Below, one piece after another: positions 16,325 to 24,921 of a DNA stretch of 64,000 nucleotides. The stretch is from Mycolicibacterium sp. P9-64 (lineage in GTDB: Bacteria > Actinomycetota > Actinomycetes > Mycobacteriales > Mycobacteriaceae), in contig NZ_NPKO01000004.1 in assembly GCF_008329605.1 (NCBI RefSeq), forward strand, positions 1 to 64,000, written 5' to 3'. The position numbers and the translations under genes are program-made. How positions within the stretch are numbered: position 1 is the stretch's first letter; each line of letters opens with the position of its first letter. The notes below the pieces were generated by a model. It had not been told where the DNA came from. It worked only from the letters and a program-made list of their open reading frames with translations, and did not search any database.

Positions 16325-18139
16325 CTATTGCCCACCGAAGTCGCCGCGTAGGTAGCCGCTGCGACACGCCACGCGAGCCAGTTTCCCGCTCGTGGTGCGG
16401 GGCAATGCGCCGGCAGGCACCAGTCGCACGTCGGCGACGGAGAGCCCGTGCCGGTCGGAGACAGCCGCCCGGATGGCGTCGATTGCGGCCACCGGATCCG
16501 CACGGCGGGTGCCCGAGGCGCGTTCCGCGACGATCACGACACCTGCATCGGTGGAGAACGCCGCGGCGTAGCCCTGTCTGACCATCGGCGAGGCCTCCGA
16601 TGTCGTTGCCTCGACGTCCTGCGGATAGTGCTGACGACCGTCGACGACCACCAGGTCGGCGAGGCGGCCGGTCACGTACAACTCACCGTCCAGGTATACG
16701 CCGAGGTCTCCGGTTCGCAGCCACGTTGCGCCGATCGGCGCGCCGTTGGCGTGGCTGCCCGCGCCCCGTGGCGACTGCAGCGTGGCACCGAACGCCTGCC
16801 GGGATTCCTCGGGTCGGCCCCAGTACCGCGGCGCAACGTTGTTGCCGTGCAACCAGATCTCGCCGACCTGCGCGTCGGGAAGTTCGGTGCCGGATTCGGG
16901 GTCGACGATGACGGCCCACTGACTGCGAGCGACCTGCCCGCAGGACACCTGGGCGAGTGCACCTGTCGCGTCCGCATCGACACGCACGGCGCGACCGTCG
17001 GCGAGCTGCTCGCGATCGAGATGGATTGCCGTCGCGCGGGCAGCGGGGGCGATGGTCGAGACGAACAGCGTCGCCTCGGCGATGCCGTACGAGGGCTTGA
17101 TTGCCGTGGGGGACAACCCGAACGGTGCGAACGCTGCGTTGAAGGTCGTGATCGCGTCCATGCTGACCGGCTCCGAGCCGATGATCATCACCACGTTGCG
17201 GAGGTCGAGATCCGCACCGGCGGTGGGCAAACCGCGCTGAGCCGTGTACTGGTAGGCGAAGTTGGGTGCGGCGGTGACCACGCGTCCGCGTCGCGATCCG
17301 GCGGCCAGCGCGTCGATCCAGCGTTGCGGTCTGCGGATGAACGCCGTGGGGGACAGCAGGGTCGAGTGCCCGCCGTACACCGCGGGGAACCCGATCATCG
17401 ACAGCCCCATGTCGTGGTACAGCGGCAGCCAACTCACACCGTGGGTGTTTCGGTCGAGGAGGTCGATCGACAAGATCATCTGAATCAGGTTGGTGCCGAC
17501 TGCCCGGTGCGTGATCTCGATGCCGACCGGTGGCCGCGTCGATCCCGAGGTGTACTGGAGGTGGGAGACGTCGTCGACGTCGATGTCGACGGGAACGAAG
17601 GCGTCCTCCGCGGAGTCGGGTATCTCGTCGATGATGACGACGTGCGGGCTATCGGCGAACGCCAGCGTCGACAGCGAGGCACGAACTGCGTCGGCCGCCG
17701 CGGCGGTGGTCAGGACGCTGGAGGGCCGGGCATCGCGCAGCGCCGTCTCGAGACGTTCGGCGTGGCCCTGGAGCTCCGGTGCGAACAGCGGGACGGCGAT
17801 CATCCCCGCTTTGATTGCCGCAAAGAATCCGGCGATGTAGTCGAGGCCTTGCGGGGCGAGGATCGCGACCCGGTCGCCCCGGGAGGAGACCTGCTGCAGA
17901 CGGGCACCAATGGCCCGCATGCGGCGACCCAGCTGGGTCCAGGTCAGTTCGACTGCCCGGCCGTCGGACGAGCCGGTGTAGTCCAGATAGCGATAGGCCA
18001 CCTCGTCACCGACGTTGTCGATGTTGCGATCGATGAGCGAGATCAGGTTGACTCCTGGCGGCAACATGACGTGCCCGTCGGCGTCCAGGCATTCCTCGAT
18101 GCGCAGGAGTCCCGGGGGGTCCACCAATCCGCGTTCCAT
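16325..18139 (-). CDS. fatty-acyl-AMP ligase (FadD32-like FAAL)
   Basis: A 604-residue adenylate-forming enzyme of the FAAL group that loads fatty acids as acyl-adenylates for transfer to carrier proteins. The P-loop motif is LQYTSGSTRPP, followed by SWLPLYHDMGLSMIGFPAVYGG, NFAYQY, KPSYGIAEATLFVST and GEIWLHGNNVAPRYWG, and then the C-terminal lid LADLVVVDGRQHYPQD and PRTTSGKLAR with the catalytic lysine. Overall it closely follows FadD32, but no polyketide synthase or carrier gene is beside it. The ATG is six bases after TAAGCT, so the mRNA may be leaderless. It forms an operon with a DMT exporter. Confidence 0.9.
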   Translation of the reverse strand: MERGLVDPPGLLRIEECLDADGHVMLPPGVNLISLIDRNIDNVGDEVAYRYLDYTGSSDGRAVELTWTQLGRRMRAIGARLQQVSSRGDRVAILAPQGLDYIAGFFAAIKAGMIAVPLFAPELQGHAERLETALRDARPSSVLTTAAAADAVRASLSTLAFADSPHVVIIDEIPDSAEDAFVPVDIDVDDVSHLQYTSGSTRPPVGIEITHRAVGTNLIQMILSIDLLDRNTHGVSWLPLYHDMGLSMIGFPAVYGGHSTLLSPTAFIRRPQRWIDALAAGSRRGRVVTAAPNFAYQYTAQRGLPTAGADLDLRNVVMIIGSEPVSMDAITTFNAAFAPFGLSPTAIKPSYGIAEATLFVSTIAPAARATAIHLDREQLADGRAVRVDADATGALAQVSCGQVARSQWAVIVDPESGTELPDAQVGEIWLHGNNVAPRYWGRPEESRQAFGATLQSPRGAGSHANGAPIGATWLRTGDLGVYLDGELYVTGRLADLVVVDGRQHYPQDVEATTSEASPMVRQGYAAAFSTDAGVVIVAERASGTRRADPVAAIDAIRAAVSDRHGLSVADVRLVPAGALPRTTSGKLARVACRSGYLRGDFGGQ

Positions 18140-18145
18140 GGCACC

Positions 18146-18165
18146 AGCTTAATTACCGTAACGGT
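18146..18165 (-). promoter_or_regulatory. FAAL promoter with ACCGTAACGGT palindrome
   Basis: On the minus strand TAAGCT (18151-18146) lies six bases before the acyl-AMP ligase ATG. An 11-base palindrome, ACCGTAACGGT (18155-18165), sits just upstream of it, where a bound repressor would block RNA polymerase. A second pairing TACCG/CGGTA overlaps it at 18154-18170. Confidence 0.55.
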
Positions 18166-18334
18166 CGGTATCACTAACTTTTTCGGTCGAGTGGATGTGA
18201 TTCATCTCGCGCCCGCTCGATCAGTCGGCCGGAGAGCCGCGAGCCGACCGGGAACCGAAGAACCCCCAGTAAACCTGGCAAACGCTGCTATAACGAGATT
18301 TGGGTCTTTCGTCCGCCCCGGAAGGTGCGCCTCA

Positions 18335-20371
18335 ATGTCGATGCCACACGACGACTCGTGCATTCAGAAGCCGGCGGGGCGTCATCGAAGACGGCAACCG
18401 TCGTCGTCGTCTGCTGCGTTCGTCGGCCGTGTCGGAGGGTTGGCGGTGGCTTTGGGGATCGGCGCGGCCATCGTGAGCAGCGCAAGCACTGCGGCTGCCG
18501 AAACCGATGGCTCCGATTCGTCTTCGGGTGCAGGCTCGACGAGCGATTCCCGATCATCGGCATCGGCATCGGAAACCAATTCCGCCGAGACCAAGGCCAC
18601 CGAGACCAAGGCCACCGAAACCAAGGCCGCCGAAACCGAGGCCACCGAAACCAATGACGACCAGGCCACGTCGGCCGAGTCGAAGTCGGACACGCCACAC
18701 CCGTCGACGTCGGTGACGGCCCAAACCAACCGTGGTACGACGGCAGCGTCGGAAACGAAACCCGCGCAGCCGGATCCGACCGCTCCTGCAACGGTCGTGG
18801 CGGTCGATCCCGCGCCGACGGTCGCCACGAAGACGCCCACCGACCCGGTCCCCCCTCCGCAACCGTCGGCCCCGTTGGCGATGCTGGCGTTGGCACACCG
18901 CGAGAACGGGAACTTCCCGGCCGCAGCGACGGCGAACACGATCGCCCCAACGTCGTTGGTGCAGCCTGCGCCATCGATTGCCGCGGTCAGTCCGCTGGGC
19001 ACCACGCAGCAGCTCGCGGCCGAGCAGATCGCCGCCGGGACGGTCGACAGCCTGCCCGTTCAGCTAGCGAAGTTGATCCTGCGGTTCGGCTTCCTCAACG
19101 CCGCCCAACAGCAGTTCAACCTCGTGGGTGGCCCGGATCAGGAGAACCTCGCCCAACTGAACGGAGCCGTCGATGAATACGCCATGGGGGCGGCGTTTCA
19201 GCAACAGCTGCTGAACTCGATGGACCCGACCGTCGTCATGCAGGTCGCTCCACCACACACCTGGTACGGGCAGGACGTCGACGGCTCCCGCATCCTCTAC
19301 GACAACCCGGATACCGTCTACCGCTTCATGGGCGTCAACAAGACCTCGACGTACGTGATCACCGGCCGCTTCGCGAACCTCACCGATGGCGTGCGCGAGA
19401 ACACGAACTTCAGCCTGCTGACGGGGCTGCAGGGCAACACGGCGCAGAACATCAGCGGGCGGGATTTGGTGGTCAACCCGGACGGGACGTTCACCATCAC
19501 CGTCAGCGCGGCACCGGGAGCGCCCGGCGAGAACCACATCCAGCTGACGTCGGACTCCACGTTGATCGCGACGCGAAACACGCTGTCGGACTGGGCCGAC
19601 CAGGAAGCGATGACCCTGTCGATCCAACGTGTCAGCGGACCGCCCAACAGCCTGTTCAGTCAGCTTGGTGGATTTGCGCTCCCGGTGATCGGCCCGCTGG
19701 TCGCCAACACCCCGTTGCTGACGACGCTGGTGTCGCTGATTCCGCCGCTGGCCGATCCGCCGCCGCTGCTGCGTGGACTGGTGACCGCGGGCATCATGCT
19801 GCTCGGCATCCAGCGCGAGGCGCAGTACATGGCAGTGGCTACCACCGATCCCACGACGGGTGAGCGCATGCAGCCCAACGTGCTGAAGAACCCCACCCGC
19901 AATGCGGAGTTCCTCGCCACGCAACTGCAGAGCGCCGGATACTTCCAACTGGCCGACGATCAGGCGCTGGTGCTCACCATCAATCCTGGAGACGCGACCT
20001 ACTTCGTCGTTCCCGTGACCAACGATTGGACCATCACCGACAACTACTGGGACCAGCAGACCAGCCTGAACAATGTGCAGGCCAAGGCGATTGACGGGGT
20101 GTACACGATCGTCATCTCACCGACCGATCCAGGCGTGGGGAATTGGGTCTCCACCGGGGGATTGAACCAGGGCACCATCTCGATCCGATTCCAGGACCTT
20201 CCCCTCGACCCGGCGCACCTTCCCACGGTCCAGTCCCAAGTCGTGCCGCTCAGCCAACTCGCGGGCGTCCTGCCCCCAGGCACGATCTACGTCACCCCTG
20301 CCGAACGAGCTGCCCAACTTGCCGCGCGCAAGGCCGGTTTCGACAATCGCTTCGCGCCGTACCCGCAGTGA
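18335..20371 (+). CDS. large secreted protein with Ala/Thr/Glu repeat linker and DUF1214-like C-terminus
   Basis: A 678-residue exported protein. GGAAGG lies nine bases upstream of the ATG. The signal region has a basic n-region (GRHRRR), a hydrophobic core (VGGLAVALGIGAAIVSSAS) and a likely cleavage after TAAA near residue 55. Residues about 56-180 are low complexity, with KATET-type repeats. The folded part (about 220-678) includes the FATW-like IRFQDLPLD and DWTITDNYWDQQTSLNN stretches, like DUF1214/DUF1254 proteins. Function unknown; no nucleophile motif is evident. The 1.9 kb open frame upstream is antisense to the acyl-AMP ligase and not part of the gene. Confidence 0.78.
   Translation: MSMPHDDSCIQKPAGRHRRRQPSSSSAAFVGRVGGLAVALGIGAAIVSSASTAAAETDGSDSSSGAGSTSDSRSSASASETNSAETKATETKATETKAAETEATETNDDQATSAESKSDTPHPSTSVTAQTNRGTTAASETKPAQPDPTAPATVVAVDPAPTVATKTPTDPVPPPQPSAPLAMLALAHRENGNFPAAATANTIAPTSLVQPAPSIAAVSPLGTTQQLAAEQIAAGTVDSLPVQLAKLILRFGFLNAAQQQFNLVGGPDQENLAQLNGAVDEYAMGAAFQQQLLNSMDPTVVMQVAPPHTWYGQDVDGSRILYDNPDTVYRFMGVNKTSTYVITGRFANLTDGVRENTNFSLLTGLQGNTAQNISGRDLVVNPDGTFTITVSAAPGAPGENHIQLTSDSTLIATRNTLSDWADQEAMTLSIQRVSGPPNSLFSQLGGFALPVIGPLVANTPLLTTLVSLIPPLADPPPLLRGLVTAGIMLLGIQREAQYMAVATTDPTTGERMQPNVLKNPTRNAEFLATQLQSAGYFQLADDQALVLTINPGDATYFVVPVTNDWTITDNYWDQQTSLNNVQAKAIDGVYTIVISPTDPGVGNWVSTGGLNQGTISIRFQDLPLDPAHLPTVQSQVVPLSQLAGVLPPGTIYVTPAERAAQLAARKAGFDNRFAPYPQ
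18583..18653 (+). repeat. 15-base tandem repeats coding KATET units
   Basis: About five imperfect copies of a 15-base unit close to ACCAAGGCCACCGAA encode alternating Lys/Glu-Ala-Thr-Glu-Thr residues in the linker of the secreted protein. Such repeats change in number by slippage and probably form an extended spacer across the cell wall. Confidence 0.8.
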
Positions 20372-20400
20372 CGGGTGCTCCGCTGCCGTTGCCGCCCCGA

Positions 20401-20406
20401 TAGGAT
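20401..20406 (+). promoter_or_regulatory. -10 hexamer TAGGAT, leaderless glutaminase start
   Basis: TAGGAT lies seven bases before GTG 20414, so the glutaminase mRNA probably starts at its initiation codon. Confidence 0.5.
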
Positions 20407-20413
20407 CAGCAAC

Positions 20414-21703
20414 GTGGCAGCACTGGTGCAGCGATATCTGGACCGGATTCGCGCCGAGCATGCCGACGTCGAAGACGGCGCCCTGGCCAGCTACATCCCG
20501 GAACTGACGCGGGTCGACCCGAACGGGTTCGGCCTCTCGCTGTCGTCTGCGGACGGCTACGTCTATGAATCCGGCGACGCCACAGTCGAATTCACCATCC
20601 AGTCCATCTCAAAACCCTTCACGTACGCATTGGCGCTGGACCGGATCGGGCAGGACGCAGTGGATGCCAGGATCGGCGTCGAACCCTCCGGCGAGGCGTT
20701 CAACGAGATCAGCGTCGACAAGACCACCAAGACGCCCAAGAACCCGATGATCAACGCAGGCGCAATCGCTGCGGTGTCACTCATCCCTGCCAGCACGCCG
20801 GCCGAGCGCTTCGCGCTGATCCAGGACTTCTACTCCGCCTTCGCTGGTCGGCGCCTCGAGCTCGATGACGAGGTGTATGCGTCCGAGAAGGCCTCCGGCA
20901 GCCGCAACCGCGCCATCGCCTACATGTTGCAGAGCTTCGGAGTGCTCGACGACAATCCCGACGACGTGCTCGACGTGTACTTCCGACAGTGCTCGTTCAA
21001 TGTGACGGCGACCGACCTGGCGCGGATGGCGGCGACACTCGCGCGCGGCGGCATCAACCCCGTGACGGGGCGACGAGTCACCAACGCCGCCGTGGTGAAA
21101 CGCACGTTGTCGGTGATGGTCACGTGCGGCATGTACGACGCCGCGGGTGATTGGGTCAGCGCCGTAGGAATGCCCGCCAAGAGCGGCGTCGGCGGCGGCA
21201 TCGTCGCGGTGCTCCCAGGCCAACTCGGCATCGGTGTCTACTCGCCGCTCCTGGATGCCAAGGGCAACAGCATTCGGGGAGTTCGGGTGTGCCGCAGCAT
21301 GTCCGAACAGTTGGGACTGCATTTTCTCAACGTGTCACGGGACTCTCGCGCATCGTTGCGCGCCGTGTACGAGCCGTGCGACAACGTCCGTGTCTACGAG
21401 ATTCACGGAGATCTGTTGTTCTGCGGCGCTGAGCAGGTGGTGCGCACGGTGGACCGCGAGCGCAAGGACTTCGACGTCGCCGTCCTCGACGTGTCGAGGG
21501 TCGACGAGATCGACGACGCGGCCCGCGCGCTGCTGTCGGGCATGACCGCGGCGCTGCGCACCCAGGGTAAGGACGGATATCTCGTCGACCCGGACGGCAT
21601 CGTGGTCAGCACCGAACCGGAGTTCGAAGCGGTCCACTACCGGACCGTCGACGACGCGGTGGCCGCCGCCAGGGCGTCCGTGCGCGGTGGTCTGTCCGGC
21701 TGA
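20414..21703 (+). CDS. glsA: glutaminase with C-terminal STAS domain
   Basis: A 429-residue glutaminase that converts glutamine to glutamate and ammonia. The serine-lysine pair of the beta-lactamase-like fold is seen as TIQSISKPFTYA (Ser64, Lys67). KNPMINAGAIA, SEKASGSRNRAIAYML and MPAKSGVGGGIVAVLPGQLGI are characteristic further motifs. Residues after about 325 form a STAS domain (VAVLDVSRVDEIDDAARALL), a fusion found in several actinobacteria and perhaps used for regulation or oligomerisation. GTG 20414 begins at the conserved helix; the frame start at 20375 adds residues from the intergenic region. Confidence 0.9.
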   Translation: MAALVQRYLDRIRAEHADVEDGALASYIPELTRVDPNGFGLSLSSADGYVYESGDATVEFTIQSISKPFTYALALDRIGQDAVDARIGVEPSGEAFNEISVDKTTKTPKNPMINAGAIAAVSLIPASTPAERFALIQDFYSAFAGRRLELDDEVYASEKASGSRNRAIAYMLQSFGVLDDNPDDVLDVYFRQCSFNVTATDLARMAATLARGGINPVTGRRVTNAAVVKRTLSVMVTCGMYDAAGDWVSAVGMPAKSGVGGGIVAVLPGQLGIGVYSPLLDAKGNSIRGVRVCRSMSEQLGLHFLNVSRDSRASLRAVYEPCDNVRVYEIHGDLLFCGAEQVVRTVDRERKDFDVAVLDVSRVDEIDDAARALLSGMTAALRTQGKDGYLVDPDGIVVSTEPEFEAVHYRTVDDAVAAARASVRGGLSG

Positions 21704-21712
21704 TCGGGAGTG

Positions 21713-23317
21713 TCAGTTCGGGATGGCCAGCCGGGTTGGCTCGTCGATGCCGCGCAGCGTCACCGACTCACCCAAAGTCCAATGCGCACTTTCGGTCTCG
21801 CCGGCTCGCAGCACGGTTTCCGACGAGGCGACCAGGTGCCCGTCGACCGTCTTGGACAGCTCGCACAAGCGTGCGGCCTCGTTGACCGGCGCCCCGATCA
21901 CGGTGTACTCGAAACGTTCCTTGGCGCCGACGTTGCCCGCAACCGCCTCGCCTGAGGCGATTCCGATGCCCGCCTCGCATGCGGGGGCCTCGTCGCGGAT
22001 CCGTCTGGCGATCGCGCGGCCCGCGGCGAGCGCCTCGGACTCCGGGTCCTCGAGGTGATTCGGCGCGCCGAACACCGCCAGCGCTGCATCGCCCTCGAAC
22101 TTGTTGACGAAGCCGTGGTGGCGATCGACCTCGTCGACGATGACGGCGAAGAAGCGGTTCAGCAGATCGACCACCTCGGTGGCGGGCCTGCCGGTGACCA
22201 GCTGCGTGGAGCCGATGATGTCGACGAAGATCACCGCCACGTGGCGTTCTTCGCCGCCGAGTCTCGGCCGCTGCAACTCCGCTGCCGCCGCCACATCGCG
22301 TCCGACGTGGCGGCCGAACAGATCACGCACGCGCTCGCGCTCGCGCAGTCCGCTGACCATCGAGTTGAATCCGCGCTGCAGCTGGCCTAGTTCAGTACCG
22401 TCGAACACCACCAAGTCCGTGTCGAACTCGCCATCCGCGACGCGGTCGAGCGCGGCACGCACCACACGCACGGGTGTGGCAGTCAGCCAGGACAGGATCC
22501 ACATCGAGATGAAGCCGAACACCAACGCGAATAACGCGAGAATGATGACGGCAACGGTGAACTGAGTGGGAGTGACGTTCCGTAGTGACAGGGTGAGGAT
22601 CGCGGCCAGCAGGATGCCAAGCACGGGAACCCCAGAGCCGAGAGCCCACACCAGCATCGTGCGGCCCATGATGCCTGGCGCGAATCGCCGGGGCGGCGGG
22701 CCGACTTCGAGGGCTTGCGCGGCGACCGGTCGTAGCGCGAACTCAGTGAACAAGTAGCAGCACGCCGATACGACGATGCCCGAAAAGCTGACGCCGAGGA
22801 GCCACTTCGGGATGAAGTCGGTGTCTTGCAGGGCGTACAGCGTGGTGAGCAGCACGGTGCCGATACCCCACAGGGCCAGCAAGACACGGGTCAGGCGCCA
22901 TGGCGCGAAGAACGTGTTGCGCTGATCCTCGGGGGTGGGGGCCGTTCCCTCGATGGACCAGCGGACGTTGTTCATCACCCGGTAAGTGGCCCAGAAGACA
23001 CCGATGATCAACGCGGCGCCGATGTATGCGGGGACCGCACCGAAGGTGATCCACCAGACGTTCGGTTCGAAGACGTTCGGTGTCGGAAACGCGACGGTGA
23101 CCACCAGCGTTGCGACCCCGATGCCGATCAGGTTCGCGAAGACCACGAATGTGGTCAGGATGACCTGAATGCGCACCCGTCGGCGGCGCTGGCTCTCCGA
23201 GACCTTGCCAAGTACCCACGACCCGAATTCGGGGGTGGCGGGCACCCGGCTGCTTTGCCGCGTCACCGTTTCGAGGACCCGGCCCAGCCGCTGCGCCGTG
23301 CTCTTCTTGTCGGTCAT
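21713..23317 (-). CDS. class III adenylate/guanylate cyclase, membrane-bound with HAMP domain
   Basis: A 534-residue protein with six membrane segments (about 35-275), a HAMP linker (about 275-330, WLTATPVRVVRAALDRVADG) and a class III cyclase domain (about 355-530). Catalytic parts are FVDIIGSTQL, with the metal-binding aspartate, and NKFEGDAALAVFGAP with the second one; FEYTVIGAPVNEAARL follows. It belongs to the Rv1318c/Rv1319c/Rv1320c/Rv3645 group of mycobacterial adenylate cyclases. M. tuberculosis has three tandem copies here and this genome has one. It is divergent from nucS with only 46 bases between the starts. Confidence 0.92.
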   Translation of the reverse strand: MTDKKSTAQRLGRVLETVTRQSSRVPATPEFGSWVLGKVSESQRRRRVRIQVILTTFVVFANLIGIGVATLVVTVAFPTPNVFEPNVWWITFGAVPAYIGAALIIGVFWATYRVMNNVRWSIEGTAPTPEDQRNTFFAPWRLTRVLLALWGIGTVLLTTLYALQDTDFIPKWLLGVSFSGIVVSACCYLFTEFALRPVAAQALEVGPPPRRFAPGIMGRTMLVWALGSGVPVLGILLAAILTLSLRNVTPTQFTVAVIILALFALVFGFISMWILSWLTATPVRVVRAALDRVADGEFDTDLVVFDGTELGQLQRGFNSMVSGLRERERVRDLFGRHVGRDVAAAAELQRPRLGGEERHVAVIFVDIIGSTQLVTGRPATEVVDLLNRFFAVIVDEVDRHHGFVNKFEGDAALAVFGAPNHLEDPESEALAAGRAIARRIRDEAPACEAGIGIASGEAVAGNVGAKERFEYTVIGAPVNEAARLCELSKTVDGHLVASSETVLRAGETESAHWTLGESVTLRGIDEPTRLAIPN

Positions 23318-23351
23318 CGTGGCGTCAGCCTAGTTACTCCCACTCGCCCTC

Positions 23352-23357
23352 TATGGT
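23352..23357 (+). promoter_or_regulatory. -10 hexamer TATGGT, leaderless nucS start
   Basis: TATGGT is followed by six bases and the nucS GTG codon at 23364. The whole divergent gap to the cyclase start is 46 bases, so both promoters must overlap. Confidence 0.6.
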
Positions 23358-23363
23358 GGTCCG

Positions 23364-24035
23364 GTGCGGCTCGTCATTGCCCAGTGCACCGTCGATTACG
23401 TCGGTCGCCTCACTGCCCATCTCCCGTCTGCTCGTCGACTCCTCCTGTTCAAGTCCGATGGCTCGGTCAGCGTTCACGCCGACGACCGCGCCTACAAGCC
23501 GTTGAACTGGATGAGCCCACCGTGCTGGGTCACCGAGGAGGACAGCGGCGGCACGCTGGTCTGGGTGGTGGAGAACAAGGCGGGGGAGCAACTGCGCATC
23601 ACCGTCGAAGACGTCGAGCACGACTCCACTCACGAGTTGGGCGTTGACCCCGGTCTGGTCAAGGACGGGGTCGAAGCGCACCTGCAGGCACTGCTGGCCG
23701 AACACGTCGAACTGCTGGGCGTGGGCTACACGCTGGTTCGCCGCGAGTACATGACGGCGATCGGCCCGGTCGACCTGATGTGCCGTGATGAGCTGGGGCA
23801 GTCGGTGGCCGTCGAGATCAAGCGCCGCGGCGAGATCGACGGCGTCGAGCAACTCACCCGCTATCTCGAACTGCTCAACCGGGACACCGTGCTGGCGCCG
23901 GTCAGCGGGGTGTTCGCCGCGCAGCAGATCAAGCCGCAAGCGCGGACATTGGCCATGGATCGCGGAATACGTTGTGTGACTTTGGATTACGATGTCATGC
24001 GTGGCATGGACAGTAGCGAGTTCCGGCTGTTCTGA
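23364..24035 (+). CDS. nucS: mismatch-specific endonuclease NucS (EndoMS)
   Basis: A 223-residue nuclease that cuts both strands at mismatches and replaces MutS/MutL in mycobacteria. The N-terminal dimerisation domain is followed by the RecB-like catalytic core (about 120-200) with [13 protein letters not shown] (Asp), [13 protein letters not shown] (Glu and Lys) and EQLTRYLE. The last residues ([12 protein letters not shown]) are close to the remembered M. tuberculosis Rv1321 end; in that family the C-terminus interacts with the sliding clamp. Length equals Rv1321. The GTG start lies six bases after the TATGGT hexamer. Confidence 0.96.
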   Translation: MRLVIAQCTVDYVGRLTAHLPSARRLLLFKSDGSVSVHADDRAYKPLNWMSPPCWVTEEDSGGTLVWVVENKAGEQLRITVEDVEHDSTHELGVDPGLVKDGVEAHLQALLAEHVELLGVGYTLVRREYMTAIGPVDLMCRDELGQSVAVEIKRRGEIDGVEQLTRYLELLNRDTVLAPVSGVFAAQQIKPQARTLAMDRGIRCVTLDYDVMRGMDSSEFRLF

Positions 24036-24040
24036 CCGCC

Positions 24041-24046
24041 TAGACT
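24041..24046 (+). promoter_or_regulatory. -10 hexamer TAGACT, leaderless start
   Basis: TAGACT is followed by six bases and ATG 24053. It lies a few bases after the nucS stop, giving the next gene its own promoter. Confidence 0.55.
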
Positions 24047-24052
24047 GGTGCC

Positions 24053-24349
24053 ATGGCCAGTCGCCGCGTCCCTCCCCGCAGGCAACGCTCGCTGCCACCG
24101 CTCCCGGTGCAGCGCCGTATCGAGGCGGGGCCCGACGGGTACGACTACGAGGTCAAGCCGGTGGCCGCCGCACGCGCGACGAAGACCTACCGCTGTCCGG
24201 GGTGCGACCACGAGATCAGGCCGAACACGGCTCACGTCGTGGTGTGGAGGGCCGAGCTCGGGGAGTGCGCGGTCGACGATCGCCGACACTGGCACACACC
24301 GTGCTGGGCCAAGCGGACCGATCGCAGCCCGACGAGGAAGTGGTCCTGA
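24053..24349 (+). CDS. small conserved zinc-ribbon-like protein (Rv1322-like)
   Basis: A 98-residue basic protein conserved at this place in mycobacteria. It has one CPGCDHEIRPNTAHVVVW knuckle and a later HWHTPCW, so two cysteines plus a histidine and cysteine could bind zinc. The N-terminus is rich in arginine and proline. Function unknown; its fixed position beside nucS hints at nucleic-acid work, but that is only inference from context. Confidence 0.85.
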   Translation: MASRRVPPRRQRSLPPLPVQRRIEAGPDGYDYEVKPVAAARATKTYRCPGCDHEIRPNTAHVVVWRAELGECAVDDRRHWHTPCWAKRTDRSPTRKWS

Positions 24350-24364
24350 AGACCGAGTGCTCTG

Positions 24365-24838
24365 CTAGTGCTCGTCTGAAGCTGGCTCGACCAGCTCGAC
24401 GAGCACCCCACCGGCGTCCTTGGGGTGGATGAAGTTGATCCGCGAGTTTGCCGTACCCCGACGCGGTGCGTCGTACAGCAAGCGCACGCCCTGGTCGCGG
24501 AGCCGCTCGGACAGCGCATCGAGGTCGCTAACCCGGTAAGCGAGCTGCTGGATCCCCGGACCGCGCTTGTCGATGAACTTGGCGATGGTCGAAGTCTCGT
24601 CGAGCGCAGCCATCAGCTGAACCTGAGCGCTGCCCTTGGGGGCGCCGCGGACGGCCAGCATGGCCTCACGAATGCCCTGGTCCTCGTTGACCTCTTCGTG
24701 CAGAACTATCATGCCGAGGAAGTCGTGATACCACTTGATCGCGACATCGAGGTCGGGGACTGCGATGCCGACGTGATCGACACCGGTCACCAGTGCACTG
24801 GCAAGCACTGGACGTGCATCAACCTGCTCGGCCGTCAT
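24365..24838 (-). CDS. mce: methylmalonyl-CoA epimerase
   Basis: A 157-residue vicinal-oxygen-chelate protein that interconverts the (2R) and (2S) forms of methylmalonyl-CoA in propionate metabolism. The metal-binding pattern is visible as GVDHVGIAVPDLD (His), QVQLMAALDE, GIQQLAYRVSDLDALSERL and GGVLVELVEP (Glu). ATG 24838 is preferred to 24889: it follows TACCGT by six bases and removes a leader unlike the family. Same neighbourhood as M. tuberculosis Rv1322A, divergent from the thiolase gene. Confidence 0.92.
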   Translation of the reverse strand: MTAEQVDARPVLASALVTGVDHVGIAVPDLDVAIKWYHDFLGMIVLHEEVNEDQGIREAMLAVRGAPKGSAQVQLMAALDETSTIAKFIDKRGPGIQQLAYRVSDLDALSERLRDQGVRLLYDAPRRGTANSRINFIHPKDAGGVLVELVEPASDEH

Positions 24839-24844
24839 GACGTA

Positions 24845-24850
24845 ACGGTA
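24845..24850 (-). promoter_or_regulatory. -10 hexamer TACCGT, leaderless mce start
   Basis: Read on the minus strand, TACCGT is followed by TACGTC and the mce ATG, a six-base spacing that predicts a leaderless transcript. Confidence 0.55.
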
Positions 24851-24921
24851 ACCTTTACTAGAACCTTTTCGGAATGTGTGATGGGCCACATGGCCCGTCG
24901 AGAAGCCTTTGGAGGCAATAA

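Noticed and set aside
16448..18334. Very long plus-strand open frame in front of the secreted protein gene
   Set aside because: It runs antisense through the acyl-AMP ligase and is rich in Arg, Gly and Asp without domain motifs. The real start has GGAAGG and a signal peptide at 18335.
24859..24864. KstR-type half-site TAGAAC between mce and fadA4
   Set aside because: The second half (GTTCTA) is not present, so the cholesterol-regulator site is not supported.
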